The notes beneath the pieces were generated by a model that saw only the letters and a program-made list of their open reading frames with translations, did no database searches and was not told the origin of the DNA. 64,000 nt of DNA from the NCBI RefSeq assembly GCF_025840185.1, contig NZ_JAMPJU010000002.1:257536-321535 (forward strand), given 5' to 3'. The DNA is from Brenneria izbisi (lineage in GTDB: Bacteria; Pseudomonadota; Gammaproteobacteria; Enterobacterales; Enterobacteriaceae). Position numbers and translations under genes: made by a program. This document shows, piece by piece, positions 54,244 through 64,000 of this stretch (position 1 is the stretch's first letter; every line of letters starts with the position of its first letter).

Positions 54244-55742
54244 AAAAATCCTTTGCTCTTAGCTTGACGGCGCTGGCGATCGTCAGCGCCATTGGCGCCG
54301 GTTATTTCTGGGGACGACATCAGGCGGCGCCATCCCTCGCGACGACCTCATCGGCGCAAACGGAACGTCCTGTGCTGTACTGGTACGATCCCATGATGCC
54401 TGATAAACGTTTTGATCAGCCGGGCAAATCCCCTTTTATGGATATGCCGCTGGTGCCGCGTTATGCCGATGAGGTTCAGGATGACGGCGGCGTTACCATC
54501 AGCGCCCGTCAACAACAAAATCTCGGCGTTCGCACGGCGCGCGCGGAGATCCGCACCGTGAATTCGCAGACTGCCGGCTATGGCACTGTCACAATCAACG
54601 AACGGGGATTACGCACGCTGGTCGCTCCCAGTGGCGGTATCGTCGAACAACTCTATGTCAGCGCATTGCAACAACAGGTTAAAAAAGGCGAAGCACTGGC
54701 GACGTTGTGGAATCCGGCATGGGCTGCGGCGCAGCAAGAATATCTGGCGGTGCGACAACTGGGTGATGATTCACTGACTCAGGCGGCCCGCCGCAAGCTT
54801 TCCTTGCTGTTTATGCCGGACGCGGTGATCCGTCAGGTCGAACGCAGCGGCCAGCCGCAGGCCAGAATGACGATCGCCGCGCCAGAAACCGGTTACGTCA
54901 ATAAACTTGAAGTCCGGGTCGGGATGCAATTGACGCCGGCGCAACCGTTATTTGAACTGGCAAGTCTGGATCCGGTCTGGGTCGAGGTGGATTACCCGCA
55001 GGCGCAAGCGGCGCGGTTGAGTATCGGCAGTGAGATAACCGCCAGCAGCAACGCCTGGCCGGGACAAACATTTCACGGAAAAATCAGTGAATTGCTGCCG
55101 CTGATGGACAGCGACACTCGCACCTTGAAAGCCCGCGTCATACTGGAAAATCCCCAACAGCGCTTAAAACCAGGGATGTACCTGTCCGTTCAGCTTGCCA
55201 GCCCACATTCGCAACCGATGCTGATGATCCCGCAACAAGCCCTGCTGGTCAGCGGCAGTCAAAATCGCGTGTTGATCAATGAGGGCAATGGTCACTTCAC
55301 GCCGCGCGTGGTGAGCGTGGGAACGACACAGGATGGTTGGGCTGAGATCGTCAGCGGTTTGCAGGCAGGCGACAACGTGGTGACATCGGGCCAATTTCTG
55401 ATTGATTCCGAAGCCAGCCTGCGCAGTTCGTTGTCGCAATTTGGCGAAGCCAATCAAGGGCAAGCGCCCTCAGCAGCGGAAACAACCGCTGAAATTTATC
55501 AAACGCAAGGGACGATCACCGCCATCAACGGCAACCAACTCACCATTGCGCATGATGCGGTTCCCGCCTTGAACTGGTCGCCCATGACGATGGATTTTAC
55601 CCAGCCGGAAAGCGGCCTGCCACAAGGCATCACGCTCAACAGTCAAGTCCGTTTCAGTTTCAGCATGGATGACAACGGCATGCGGATTCGGGAGATCTCC
55701 GTGCTTGACGCGTCCCAGGCAGAACATGGAGGCCACCCATGA
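54240..55742 (+). CDS. cusB: CusB membrane-fusion protein with fused C-terminal CusF domain
   Basis: A 500-residue periplasmic adaptor, longer than E. coli CusB (407). Order of parts: membrane anchor (residues about 6-25), heavy-metal-binding domain [16 protein letters not shown] with [11 protein letters not shown] near 47-72, lipoyl/hairpin and beta-barrel domains (about 110-390), then an additional CusF-like domain (about 418-490). That domain has [17 protein letters not shown] and the metal-site block [10 protein letters not shown]. Fused CusF-type tails are known in SilB of Cupriavidus. ATGA overlaps tie it to cusC and cusA. It links CusA to CusC and may load metal by itself. Confidence 0.93.
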   Translation: MKKSFALSLTALAIVSAIGAGYFWGRHQAAPSLATTSSAQTERPVLYWYDPMMPDKRFDQPGKSPFMDMPLVPRYADEVQDDGGVTISARQQQNLGVRTARAEIRTVNSQTAGYGTVTINERGLRTLVAPSGGIVEQLYVSALQQQVKKGEALATLWNPAWAAAQQEYLAVRQLGDDSLTQAARRKLSLLFMPDAVIRQVERSGQPQARMTIAAPETGYVNKLEVRVGMQLTPAQPLFELASLDPVWVEVDYPQAQAARLSIGSEITASSNAWPGQTFHGKISELLPLMDSDTRTLKARVILENPQQRLKPGMYLSVQLASPHSQPMLMIPQQALLVSGSQNRVLINEGNGHFTPRVVSVGTTQDGWAEIVSGLQAGDNVVTSGQFLIDSEASLRSSLSQFGEANQGQAPSAAETTAEIYQTQGTITAINGNQLTIAHDAVPALNWSPMTMDFTQPESGLPQGITLNSQVRFSFSMDDNGMRIREISVLDASQAEHGGHP

Positions 55743-58700
55743 TTGCTTATATCATTCGCTGGTCATTGCAAAACCGGCTGTTGGTGCTGCTGGCGGCATT
55801 GTTGATGGCGGCCTGGGGGATCGCCTCATTGCAGAAAACCCCGCTGGATGCCCTGCCTGACCTCTCTGATGTGCAGGTGATTATTCGCGTCAGCTATCCG
55901 GGCAAAGCGCCGCAGGTTGTCGAAAATCAGGTCACCTATCCGTTGACCACCACCATGCTGTCCGTACCGGGCGCCAAAACGGTACGCGGGTTCTCCATGT
56001 TTGGCGACGCCTATGTTTATGTGCTGTTTGAGGACGGCACCGATCCTTATTGGGCGCGCTCCCGCGTGCTGGAATATCTCAGCCAGGTACAGTCCAGCTT
56101 GCCGACGGATGCCAAAACATCGCTGGGACCGGACGCCACCGGCGTCGGCTGGATCTACGAATATGCGTTGGTCGATCGCAGCGGCAGGCATAGTCTGGCC
56201 GATCTGCGCGGCATACAGGACTGGCTGCTGAAGTTCGAGTTGAAAACCATTCCCAATGTGGCGGAAGTCGCCAGCCTCGGCGGTATGGTGAAACAGTATC
56301 AGGTAGTGGTCGATCCTGAGAGGATGCGCACGCAAAACATTACCCACCAGCAGATTATTAACGCCATACAGACCGCCAATCAGGAGAGCGGCGGTTCAGT
56401 GCTGGAACTGGGTGAAGCGGAATATATGGTACGCACCGCCGGCTACCTGAAAAGCGCGCAGGACTTCAATCATGTCATTATTACCCTGCGTAACGGCATT
56501 CCGGTATTTTTGCAAGATGTCGCCACCCTGCGCGAAGGACCGGAGATGCGCCGCGGTATCGCCGAACTGAATGGCGAGGGCGAAGTCGCTGGCGGCATTA
56601 TTGTGCTGCGCTCAGGCAAAAACGCGCTGGACACCCTGCATGCGGTGAAAGCCCGTTTACAGGAGATTCAAAAAAGCCTGCCCGACGGGGTGGAAATCGT
56701 CCCGACTTACGATCGCTCTCAGTTAATTGAACACGCCATCGAAACGCTCAGCTATAAATTACTGGAAGAGTTTGTCGTCGTGGCCATTATCTGCGCCCTG
56801 TTCCTGTTTCATTTTCGCTCGGCGTTGGTGGCGATCATCAGTTTGCCGCTGGGAATTCTGGGGGCTTTTATCATCATGCGCTATCAAGGCGTCAACGCCA
56901 ATATCATGTCGCTGGGCGGCATCGCTATCGCGATTGGCGCAATGGTCGATGCGGCGATCGTGATGATAGAGAACATGCACAAAGTGGTTGAACAGTGGCG
57001 TCACGACAACCCTGGCAAAGAACCGCAAGAACCGGATTGGTGGCGTCTGGCGGAACGAGCCGCCGTCGAAGTGGGGCCGGCGCTGTTTTGCAGCTTGTTG
57101 ATTATCACCCTCTCCTTTGTGCCGGTGTTCTCGCTGGAAGCGCAGGAAGGGCGCATGTTTTCACCGCTGGCGTTTACCAAAACCTACGCCATGGCGGTGG
57201 CCGCCGGGCTCGGTATCACGTTGGTTCCGGTGCTAATGGGATATTTCGTGCGCGGCAAAATCCCCGATGAACAGTCTAATCCTCTCAATCGCTGGCTGAT
57301 CAACGCCTATCATCCCATCCTGCAACGCGTGCTCAGTTACCCTAAAACCACACTGCTGATTTCGGGCCTGCTGCTGCTCCTTACCTTGTTCCCGCTTGGG
57401 CGTCTTGGCAGCGAATTCATGCCGCCGCTGGATGAAGGCGATCTGCTGTACATGCCTTCGACGTTACCTGGTATTTCCGCCCGAGAAGCCGCCCGTCTGT
57501 TGCAACAAACCGATCGGCTGATCAAAACCGTGCCGGAAGTCGAGTCCGTTTTCGGCAAGGCTGGTCGGGCTGAAACCGCCACCGATCCGGCGCCGCTGAC
57601 TATGCTGGAAAGTACTATCCGGCTGAAACCTCGTGATCAGTGGCGTCCGGGCATGACCATGGACAAACTGGTCGCCGAGTTGGATCAAACCGTCAACCTG
57701 CCTGGCATCGCCAACGTGTGGGTGCCGCCGATCCGTAATCGTCTGGATATGCTGGCGACCGGCATTAAAAGCCCGATCGGTATCAAGGTGAACGGCAATA
57801 ATTTACCGGATATCGAGCGCATTGCCGCCCAGATCGAACAGGTAGTAAAGAATATTCCCGGCGTAACGTCGGCGCTGGCTGAGCGGTTGGCGGGCGGGCG
57901 CTATATCGACATTGATATCGATCGCCAACGGGCCGCTCGCTATGGCGTTTCCGTCGATGAATTACAGTCGATGGTGTCAACCTTGATCGGCGGACAGAAT
58001 ATCGGAGAAACCATAGAAGGCCGCCAGCGCTACCCCATCAATCTTCGCTACCCACGCGAGTTGCGGGACTCGCTGGAAAAACTGCGTGAATTGCCGGTTA
58101 TTACGGAGAGCGGCGCGCGCGTCACGCTGTCGGATCTGGCGGATATTAACGTCAGCGAAGGACCGCCAATGCTGAAAAGCGAAAACGGTCGCCTGTCTGA
58201 CTGGATCTATGTGGATCTACGTGGTCGCGATCTGAAATCCGCCGTCGAAGAGATGCAACAAGCCGTGGCGCAGCAGGTCACACTGCCGGAAGGGGTATCG
58301 CTCAGTTGGTCCGGGCAGTTTGAATATCTCGAACGCGCGACGGAGAAAATGAAAATCGTGGTGCCTTTCACGCTGCTGATTATTTTCGTGCTGCTGTACG
58401 TGACGTTCAAACGAGTGAAAGATGCGCTGCTGATTATGGCCACCCTGCCCTTTGCCCTGATCGGCGGCGTCTGGTTATTGTACCTGCTTGGCTATAATCT
58501 TTCGGTGGCGGGCGCGGTCGGTTTTATCGCGCTGGCGGGCGTCTCAGCCGAATTTGGCGTCATTATGTTGTTGTATCTCAATCATGCGGTGGAAAAACAC
58601 CGCATCGACGGACAGCCGTTGTCCCGCCAGCAATTGATGGAGGCCATTCACGAAGGCGCGGTGCTGCGTGTTCGCCCCAAAATGATGACCGTCGCCACCA

Positions 58701-58876
58701 TCATGGCAGGCTTGCTGCCCATCATGTGGGGCGGCGGCAGCGGCTCGGAGATTATGCAACGGATCGCCGCGCCGATGATCGGCGGTATGGTCAGCGCGCC
58801 GTTGCTCTCCATGCTGGTCATTCCGGCGGTTTATTTGTTATTGCACCGGGATGATTCAAATAAGCTGAAACGATAA
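55739..58876 (+). CDS. cusA: CusA, heavy-metal RND efflux pump
   Basis: A 1045-residue HME-type RND transporter (E. coli CusA 1047) with 12 membrane helices. The proton-relay acids are present in [17 protein letters not shown] near 400 and SAEFGVIML near 940, with the lysine in VRPKMMTVA near 980. Methionines of the periplasmic metal site appear in [12 protein letters not shown] near 570, LTMLESTI near 620 and [14 protein letters not shown] near 668. It exports Cu(I) and Ag(I). Last gene of the operon. A GCGTGATTT/AAATCACGC inverted repeat with a 20-base loop follows at 58884-58921. No cusRS regulator pair is nearby. Confidence 0.95.
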   Translation: MIAYIIRWSLQNRLLVLLAALLMAAWGIASLQKTPLDALPDLSDVQVIIRVSYPGKAPQVVENQVTYPLTTTMLSVPGAKTVRGFSMFGDAYVYVLFEDGTDPYWARSRVLEYLSQVQSSLPTDAKTSLGPDATGVGWIYEYALVDRSGRHSLADLRGIQDWLLKFELKTIPNVAEVASLGGMVKQYQVVVDPERMRTQNITHQQIINAIQTANQESGGSVLELGEAEYMVRTAGYLKSAQDFNHVIITLRNGIPVFLQDVATLREGPEMRRGIAELNGEGEVAGGIIVLRSGKNALDTLHAVKARLQEIQKSLPDGVEIVPTYDRSQLIEHAIETLSYKLLEEFVVVAIICALFLFHFRSALVAIISLPLGILGAFIIMRYQGVNANIMSLGGIAIAIGAMVDAAIVMIENMHKVVEQWRHDNPGKEPQEPDWWRLAERAAVEVGPALFCSLLIITLSFVPVFSLEAQEGRMFSPLAFTKTYAMAVAAGLGITLVPVLMGYFVRGKIPDEQSNPLNRWLINAYHPILQRVLSYPKTTLLISGLLLLLTLFPLGRLGSEFMPPLDEGDLLYMPSTLPGISAREAARLLQQTDRLIKTVPEVESVFGKAGRAETATDPAPLTMLESTIRLKPRDQWRPGMTMDKLVAELDQTVNLPGIANVWVPPIRNRLDMLATGIKSPIGIKVNGNNLPDIERIAAQIEQVVKNIPGVTSALAERLAGGRYIDIDIDRQRAARYGVSVDELQSMVSTLIGGQNIGETIEGRQRYPINLRYPRELRDSLEKLRELPVITESGARVTLSDLADINVSEGPPMLKSENGRLSDWIYVDLRGRDLKSAVEEMQQAVAQQVTLPEGVSLSWSGQFEYLERATEKMKIVVPFTLLIIFVLLYVTFKRVKDALLIMATLPFALIGGVWLLYLLGYNLSVAGAVGFIALAGVSAEFGVIMLLYLNHAVEKHRIDGQPLSRQQLMEAIHEGAVLRVRPKMMTVATIMAGLLPIMWGGGSGSEIMQRIAAPMIGGMVSAPLLSMLVIPAVYLLLHRDDSNKLKR

Positions 58877-58938
58877 AGCCAGAGCGTGATTTTGAGCAAG
58901 TATCGTGCGGATAAATCACGCGGCCCCTCGACTATCGA

Positions 58939-58968
58939 TTGCCGATAACCGTTCTCCGCCCCTATAAT
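58939..58968 (+). promoter_or_regulatory. Predicted sigma-70 promoter of gpmA
   Basis: TTGCCG and a perfect TATAAT are separated by 18 bases and end about 45 bp before the gpmA start, which carries AAGGAG. Spacing and position suit a strong housekeeping promoter. Confidence 0.55.
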
Positions 58969-59013
58969 GAGACGAGTTATCACAGAAATCTTAGGATATG
59001 AAGGAGTTTAGCT

Positions 59014-59766
59014 ATGGCTGTAACTAAGCTGGTACTGGTAAGACACGGTGAAAGCCAGTGGAACAACGAAAATCGCTTCACAGGCTGGTACGATGTTGAT
59101 CTGTCCGATAAAGGTCGCACAGAAGCCAAAGCCGCCGGTAAGTTGCTTAAAGAAGAAGGTTTTGCCTTTGACTTTGCTTATACCTCTGTGCTGAAACGCG
59201 CCATTCATACACTGTGGAATATACTGGACGAACTGGATCAAGCCTGGCTGCCGGTAGAAAAATGCTGGAAACTGAATGAGCGTCACTATGGCGCCTTGCA
59301 AGGTCTGAACAAAGCCGAAACCGCTGAAAAATACGGTGATGATCAAGTAAAACAATGGCGTCGTGGTTTCGCGGTTACGCCGCCGGAACTGACGCGTGAT
59401 GATGAGCGTTTCCCAGGACACGACCCACGTTACGCTTCATTGCGCGATGATGAACTGCCGTTGACCGAAAGCCTGGCGCTGACCATTGAACGTGTCGTGC
59501 CTTACTGGAATGAAACCATTCTGCCCCGCATCAAAAGCGGTGAGCGCGTGATCATCGCCGCTCACGGCAACTCGCTGCGCGCCCTGGTTAAATACCTGGA
59601 CAACATGGGCGAAGATGAAATTCTCGAACTGAACATCCCGACGGGCGTGCCGTTGGTTTATGAATTCGATGAAAATTTCAAACCGATCAAACACTACTAT
59701 CTGGGCAACGCGGATGAAATCGCAGCTAAAGCCGCAGCGGTAGCGAATCAGGGTAAAGCCAAGTAA
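59014..59766 (+). CDS. gpmA: 2,3-bisphosphoglycerate-dependent phosphoglycerate mutase
   Basis: A 250-residue glycolytic enzyme interconverting 3- and 2-phosphoglycerate. The phosphohistidine loop [20 protein letters not shown] begins near residue 8. [15 protein letters not shown] lies near 93, and the second catalytic histidine is in [16 protein letters not shown] near 184. E. coli GpmA is 250. AAGGAG stands seven bases before ATG 59014. A strong terminator follows. The 3' neighbour aroG is convergent. Confidence 0.98.
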   Translation: MAVTKLVLVRHGESQWNNENRFTGWYDVDLSDKGRTEAKAAGKLLKEEGFAFDFAYTSVLKRAIHTLWNILDELDQAWLPVEKCWKLNERHYGALQGLNKAETAEKYGDDQVKQWRRGFAVTPPELTRDDERFPGHDPRYASLRDDELPLTESLALTIERVVPYWNETILPRIKSGERVIIAAHGNSLRALVKYLDNMGEDEILELNIPTGVPLVYEFDENFKPIKHYYLGNADEIAAKAAAVANQGKAK

Positions 59767-59798
59767 TCCGGCTGTGCTGATGCAGATAACTAATAAGT

Positions 59799-59824
59799 AA
59801 AACCGGCTGATTAGCCGGTTTTTT
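59799..59824. terminator. Bidirectional terminator between gpmA and aroG
   Basis: AACCGGCT and AGCCGGTT pair around GATT, with AAAA on the left and TTTTTT on the right. It serves gpmA on the plus strand and, with less U, aroG on the minus strand. Confidence 0.9.
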
Positions 59825-59842
59825 ATGGATGCAACCCAGTGC

Positions 59843-60898
59843 TTACTGACTACGGCGCTCACGCACCGCCGCAGCCAACTGATGTAACAACGCGTCGGTA
59901 TCTTCCCAACCGATGCAGGCATCGGTTACGCTCTGACCGTATGCCAGAGGTTGACCGCTTTCCAGACTCTGATTGCCCTCTACCAGATGGCTTTCCACCA
60001 TCACTCCGATAATCGCTTTTTCGCCTTGGGCAATCTGAGCGCTCACGTTCTGACAGACTTCCATCTGCTTTTTGAATTGCTTGCTGCTGTTGGCGTGGCT
60101 GAAATCGATCATCACCTGCGGCGCCAGGCCCGCTTTTTCCAGACCGATCTTCACGCCGCTGACATGCTCAGCGCTATAGTTCGGTGCTTTACCACCGCGC
60201 AAAATAATATGGCAATCCTGATTGCCGCTAGTGTTAACAATCGCGGAGTGACCCCATTTGGTGACAGAAAGGAAGCAATGCGGCGCGCGGGCGGCATTGA
60301 TGGCATCGATAGCCACCTTGATCGTACCATCAGTGCCGTTCTTGAAGCCAACCGGACAAGACAGACCTGACGCCAATTCGCGGTGTACCTGAGACTCGGT
60401 GGTACGCGCGCCAATCGCGCCCCAACTCATCAGATCCGCCAGATACTGTGGCGTGATCATATCCAGAAATTCACCGGCGGCGGGCAGCCCGATATCATTG
60501 ATTTCCAGCAGCAGTTGACGCGCAATACGCAGGCCGTCGTTAATCTGGTAGCTGTTATCCATGTGCGGATCGTTAATTAATCCTTTCCAGCCTACCGTGG
60601 TGCGCGGTTTTTCAAAATAAACTCGCATGACCACTTCCAGATCATCGCTCAACGCCTGACGCAACTTAAGCAAACGCGCAGCATACTCTTTCGCGGCTTT
60701 CGGATCGTGAATAGAGCAAGGCCCGATGACAACCAGCAAACGATCATCATTACCGTTAAGAATTTTATGAATGGCTGTGCGCGCGAATGATACCGTTTCT
60801 GCGGCCTTATCCGTGGCGGGAAATTTTTCCAGCAGCGCTACTGGTGGCAAAAGCTCCTTAATATCTTTGATCCTTAAATCATCATTTTGGTAGTTCAT
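59843..60898 (-). CDS. aroG: DAHP synthase, AroG isozyme
   Basis: A 351-residue metal-dependent enzyme joining phosphoenolpyruvate and erythrose-4-phosphate, the first step of aromatic amino acid synthesis. GPCSIHD is near residue 59, KPRTTVGWKGLINDP near 97 and the metal histidine lies in IDFSHANSSKQ near 267. The N-terminal LLPPVALLEKFPAT, part of the feedback site region, is closest to the phenylalanine-regulated AroG (E. coli 350). No clear TyrR box was found in the 275-bp upstream region. The feedback specificity is inferred from overall resemblance. Confidence 0.95.
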   Translation of the reverse strand: MNYQNDDLRIKDIKELLPPVALLEKFPATDKAAETVSFARTAIHKILNGNDDRLLVVIGPCSIHDPKAAKEYAARLLKLRQALSDDLEVVMRVYFEKPRTTVGWKGLINDPHMDNSYQINDGLRIARQLLLEINDIGLPAAGEFLDMITPQYLADLMSWGAIGARTTESQVHRELASGLSCPVGFKNGTDGTIKVAIDAINAARAPHCFLSVTKWGHSAIVNTSGNQDCHIILRGGKAPNYSAEHVSGVKIGLEKAGLAPQVMIDFSHANSSKQFKKQMEVCQNVSAQIAQGEKAIIGVMVESHLVEGNQSLESGQPLAYGQSVTDACIGWEDTDALLHQLAAAVRERRSQ

Positions 60899-61173
60899 AA
60901 TAATTCCATCGATTTTCGAACGGTATGGTTAATTCACACCCAATGCACGCCATCCATCATGCAAGATAGCTGATAGCCTGAGAAGCAGGGTTGTTCATAT
61001 TGTTGATGGACTATTATATGTCAATCAGGCGCTGAATTCGTTCGTATTTATTCATGCAAACGCTTTCAGCGGTGAAATATCCCGGTTTGTCGTCTCACAG
61101 AAGGATATTTTTTCCCGGCGGGTTACAGTAGAGTGAAAGCAACGTCTGATAAATCAGCAACACAGGATAAACG

Positions 61174-62094
61174 ATGGCACACGACCACAATCATACGGAC
61201 GCCGGCAACAGTAAACGTTTACTGGCGGCATTCATCATAACGGCGACCTTTATGGTGGCGGAAGTCGTTGGCGGATTGCTTTCAGGCTCGCTGGCGCTAC
61301 TCGCGGATGCCGGTCATATGCTGACTGATGCGGCGGCGTTGTTCGTTGCATTGATGGCCGTCAGCTTTGCTCGGAAGAAGCCGAATGCCCGCCATACTTT
61401 TGGTTATTTGCGTTTCACCACGCTTGCCGCGTTTGTCAATGCGCTGACGCTGTTAGTCATTACCGCATTCATTGTCTGGGAGGCGATCCGCCGCTTCTAC
61501 GAACCTCAACCGGTGGCGGGCGTTCCTATGCTAGCGGTTGCTATCGGCGGCCTGCTGGCGAATATTGTCGCCTTTTGGCTGCTACATCGCGGCAGTGAAG
61601 AGAAAAACATCAATGTGCGGGCCGCCGCTTTGCATGTGCTGGGGGATTTACTCGGTTCAGTCGGTGCGATCATCGCGGCGTTAATCATTCTGTTCACCAA
61701 CTGGACGCCGATCGATCCCATTTTGTCGATTTTAGTCTCCTGTCTGGTGTTGCGCAGCGCCTGGTCACTGATGAAAGAGAGTATTCATGAACTGCTGGAA
61801 GGCACGCCAAGTAAGATAAGCATTGAGGCGCTGAAAAAAGATCTGACGGTGAACATCCCCGAAGTGAGAAATATCCATCATGTACACATCTGGCAGATAG
61901 GCGAAAAACCCATGATCACGCTGCACGCACAGATCATTCCGCCTTATGACCATGATGCGTTACTGAAACAGATTCAGGCCTATTTGCTGAAAAATTATCA
62001 GATTGATCACGCCACAATCCAGATGGAGTACCAAAATTGTGATGATGACCACTGCGATTTCCCTGCGCCAGAAGGCCATCATCACTCTCATTAA
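61174..62094 (+). CDS. zitB: Zinc transporter ZitB (CDF family)
   Basis: A 306-residue inner-membrane cation diffusion facilitator exporting zinc by proton exchange. Six helices fill residues 15-205. The metal-site motifs are [14 protein letters not shown] near 46 and [12 protein letters not shown] near 155. A cytoplasmic domain follows ([20 protein letters not shown] near 233). Both ends are histidine-rich ([23 protein letters not shown]). E. coli ZitB is 313. It is convergent with pnuC with only 8 bp between them. Confidence 0.95.
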   Translation: MAHDHNHTDAGNSKRLLAAFIITATFMVAEVVGGLLSGSLALLADAGHMLTDAAALFVALMAVSFARKKPNARHTFGYLRFTTLAAFVNALTLLVITAFIVWEAIRRFYEPQPVAGVPMLAVAIGGLLANIVAFWLLHRGSEEKNINVRAAALHVLGDLLGSVGAIIAALIILFTNWTPIDPILSILVSCLVLRSAWSLMKESIHELLEGTPSKISIEALKKDLTVNIPEVRNIHHVHIWQIGEKPMITLHAQIIPPYDHDALLKQIQAYLLKNYQIDHATIQMEYQNCDDDHCDFPAPEGHHHSH

Positions 62095-62102
62095 TGTAAC
62101 AA

Positions 62103-62828
62103 TTAAGCTTGCCGCGCCAGTGGAACGGAATGATTCACCCGCGCGCTTTTCATCCACAACCAGGAACCGTTCAGGGCGATCAACGTCAGAATAGCGTATT
62201 CCACCGCCATGGCGTAAACGCCCTGATAGGCGAAAATCACAACGCTGATAATGTCGATAACCACCCACAACAGCCAGTTTTCCACATATTTACGCGTCAT
62301 CAGCAACATCGCCACGATGGATAACACCATCATGGTTGAATCCCAGAACGGGAAAGCGTCGGGTTGCAAATCCGGCATCTGTACATCGCTCCCGAACATT
62401 TGCATTCCCGCTACCGCCACGCGCGTCAGCACCGCAAAAACCGGATCGATATAGACCGTCATCAACCCGATAGCCACCACACTCGCGGCAGTCCAGCCCA
62501 TCAGTTTCGGCAAGGGCAACCAGCGCACCTTGAGCGCCACATCATCCGCCGCTGTCTTGCGTGTCCAGGCATACCAGCCGTAAATATTGGCGGCGAAAAA
62601 GAAAATCTGCAACAGCAGACTGGCATAAAGTTGAATCTGGAAAAAAATCACCGCGAACAAAGTGACGTTAATCAAACCAAACAAATAGTTAATGGTTTTC
62701 TCCAGACTCGCCAGCCAGATGCATAACAGACCGAACAATGTACCCACCGCTTCTATCCAGGACAGATCATAACCACCGGCCCCTAAAGGAATATGAATTA
62801 ATAGGTTACTGGTACTGAAAAAATCCAT
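62103..62828 (-). CDS. pnuC: Nicotinamide riboside transporter PnuC
   Basis: A 241-residue inner-membrane facilitator for nicotinamide riboside, feeding NAD salvage. It begins MDFFSTSNLLIHIPLGAGGY, and the ligand-region motif NIYGWYAWTRK is near residue 83. PDAFPFWDSTMMVLSIVAM near 157 and RKYVENWLLWVVIDIISVV near 179 are near-identical to E. coli PnuC (239). I start at ATG 62828 (AGGA eight bases before) rather than three codons upstream. It follows nadA by 78 bp on the same strand, the E. coli nadA-pnuC arrangement. Confidence 0.95.
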   Translation of the reverse strand: MDFFSTSNLLIHIPLGAGGYDLSWIEAVGTLFGLLCIWLASLEKTINYLFGLINVTLFAVIFFQIQLYASLLLQIFFFAANIYGWYAWTRKTAADDVALKVRWLPLPKLMGWTAASVVAIGLMTVYIDPVFAVLTRVAVAGMQMFGSDVQMPDLQPDAFPFWDSTMMVLSIVAMLLMTRKYVENWLLWVVIDIISVVIFAYQGVYAMAVEYAILTLIALNGSWLWMKSARVNHSVPLARQA

Positions 62829-62906
62829 CTCGCCCATCCTGTCTTAATGTTTAACTGCAAATTTATAATCTTTTTCAGTAGCGGCTCATAAAGAGCGATA
62901 CAACTA

Positions 62907-63968
62907 TCAGGCATTCCCGCGCACGCGGAGTTTCAATGTCGCCGCAAAATCGAGCATCCGATTCAACGGAAGTAGCGCTCCGGCACGTAACGCCGCATCA
63001 ACATGGATTTCATGAATCCCGCCCCCGTGCTCCAGACCGTTGGCAATCGCTTCAAGACCATTCATCGCCATCCAGGGACAGTGTGCGCAACTACGGCAGG
63101 TTGCGCCCGCCCCCGCGGTAGGCGCTTCCAACAAGATCTTATCCGGGCACGCCTGCTGCATTTTGTAAAAAATACCGCGATCGGTTGCCACAATCAGTTC
63201 ACGCTGCGGCAAGGTTTTCGCCGCCTGAATCAACTGGCTGGTTGACCCCACGGCATCAGCCATCTCAACCACACTCTGCGGGGATTCCGGGTGCACCAGA
63301 ATCGCCGCGTTGGGGTAAAGCGCCTTCATTCGCTTCAATGCCTGAGTTTTAAACTCATCATGCACGATACAAGCGCCTTGCCAACACAATACATCAGCCC
63401 CGGTCTGCTTTTGTACGTAACTCCCCAGATGACGATCGGGAGCCCAGATGATTTTTTCCCCCAGACTATCGAGATGCTCAATCAATTCGACCGCGATACT
63501 GGATGTGACGACCCAATCGGCACGCGCTTTGACGGCGGCTGACGTGTTGGCATACACCACCACGGTACGTTCGGGATGACTATCGCAAAACTGACTGAAT
63601 GTTTCGACAGGACAGCCGAGATCAAGCGAGCATTCCGCTTCCAGCGTCGGCATCAGCACGGTTTTTTCCGGGTTAAGTATTTTTGCCGTTTCGCCCATGA
63701 AACGAACGCCCGCCACCAACAGCGTCGAGGCGGCATGTGTGCTGCCGAAACGCGCCATTTCCAGCGAATCCGCCACACAGCCGCCGGTTTCTTCCGCCAG
63801 CGCCTGAATTTCCGGGTCGGTATAGTAATGAGCGACAATGACCGCATTTTTCTGCCGCAGTAATGTTTTTATTCTGCTACGGTAATGCTGCTTTTCGTCG
63901 CCAGACAATAGCCGGGGCTTCGGCGGGAAGGGATAGATCGTTTCATTGCTATCAAAAAGGATGCTCAT
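62907..63968 (-). CDS. nadA: Quinolinate synthase A
   Basis: A 353-residue [4Fe-4S] enzyme condensing iminoaspartate with dihydroxyacetone phosphate to quinolinate in de novo NAD synthesis. The three cluster cysteines fall in [11 protein letters not shown] near 113, [11 protein letters not shown] near 200 and [14 protein letters not shown] near 297. [19 protein letters not shown] is near 45. Length and motifs match E. coli NadA (347). The start ATG 63968 leaves only 32 bp of upstream sequence in the window, so its promoter and any NadR site are mostly outside. Confidence 0.97.
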   Translation of the reverse strand: MSILFDSNETIYPFPPKPRLLSGDEKQHYRSRIKTLLRQKNAVIVAHYYTDPEIQALAEETGGCVADSLEMARFGSTHAASTLLVAGVRFMGETAKILNPEKTVLMPTLEAECSLDLGCPVETFSQFCDSHPERTVVVYANTSAAVKARADWVVTSSIAVELIEHLDSLGEKIIWAPDRHLGSYVQKQTGADVLCWQGACIVHDEFKTQALKRMKALYPNAAILVHPESPQSVVEMADAVGSTSQLIQAAKTLPQRELIVATDRGIFYKMQQACPDKILLEAPTAGAGATCRSCAHCPWMAMNGLEAIANGLEHGGGIHEIHVDAALRAGALLPLNRMLDFAATLKLRVRGNA

Positions 63969-64000
63969 GATGGATTTCCATGATCACAACGTTAGGAACT

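Noticed and set aside
60899-61173. TyrR box in front of aroG
   Set aside because: No TGTAAA-N6-TTTACA-like palindrome was found in the interval.
62829-62906. NadR operator before pnuC
   Set aside because: Only one half-site (TGTTTA) fits; the second half is AATTTA rather than TAAACA.
1-64000. CRISPR arrays, tRNA or rRNA genes, intact insertion sequences, prophage genes
   Set aside because: No regularly spaced repeats, no cloverleaf-like tRNA sequences, no transposase frames other than the Rpn fragment, and no phage structural genes were seen.

Overview
The window is a contiguous piece of an Enterobacterales chromosome, most likely from the soft-rot and canker family Pectobacteriaceae (Pectobacterium, Brenneria, Dickeya, Lonsdalea). 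The evidence is conserved gene order: wza - yegH - asmA - dcd - udk - mrp - metG, then pgl/ybhA - modABC - acrZ - modE - modF - galE/galM - gpmA - aroG - zitB - pnuC - nadA, both familiar from E. coli, with local insertions and losses. Genus and species cannot be fixed from the sequence alone. No tRNA, rRNA, CRISPR array, intact insertion sequence or prophage was seen.

Positions 1-17.8 kb (minus strand) hold a Wzy-dependent exopolysaccharide cluster. Transcription starts beyond a JUMPStart/ops leader and runs wecA-like - wza - wzb - wzc - wzy - GT32 - wzx - GT4 - glycoside hydrolase - acetyltransferase - GT4 - manC - manB - wcaJ - GT4 (cut by the window edge). Export and assembly genes have ordinary enterobacterial composition. 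The repeat-unit genes (about 5-12.6 kb) are strikingly AT-rich, as usual for exchanged serotype cassettes. The substrates suggested are Glc-1-P (WcaJ) and GDP-mannose (ManB/ManC).

Positions 18.5-27.1 kb are housekeeping: yegH, a decayed Rpn-type nuclease remnant, asmA, dcd, udk, mrp/apbC and metG. From 27.4 to 32 kb lies a membrane-bound respiratory formate dehydrogenase operon (fdoGHI type), whose catalytic selenocysteine position is a plain cysteine codon. It is followed by an orphan sugar-binding protein paired with a seven-repeat LVIVD beta-propeller protein, then pgl, a DUF4186 gene, ybhA and glk.

Positions 38.3-44.1 kb carry a self-contained sugar or glycoside catabolic island: an NHS-type MFS permease, a sugar-phosphate isomerase/epimerase, a Gfo/Idh/MocA dehydrogenase, a LacI-family regulator and a secreted isomerase/epimerase. 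Three identical copies of a 12-bp palindrome stand in front of the two divergent transcription units, defining a local regulon resembling 3-keto-glycoside pathways. This is the best candidate for under-described biology in the window.

Positions 44.2-64 kb return to conserved order: modCBA with a clear ModE operator, the small protein AcrZ, modE, modF, galE and galM (galT and galK are missing between them). Then come a copper/silver efflux operon (unknown His/Met-rich exported protein, cusF, cusC, cusB fused to a CusF domain, cusA), gpmA, aroG, zitB, pnuC and nadA.
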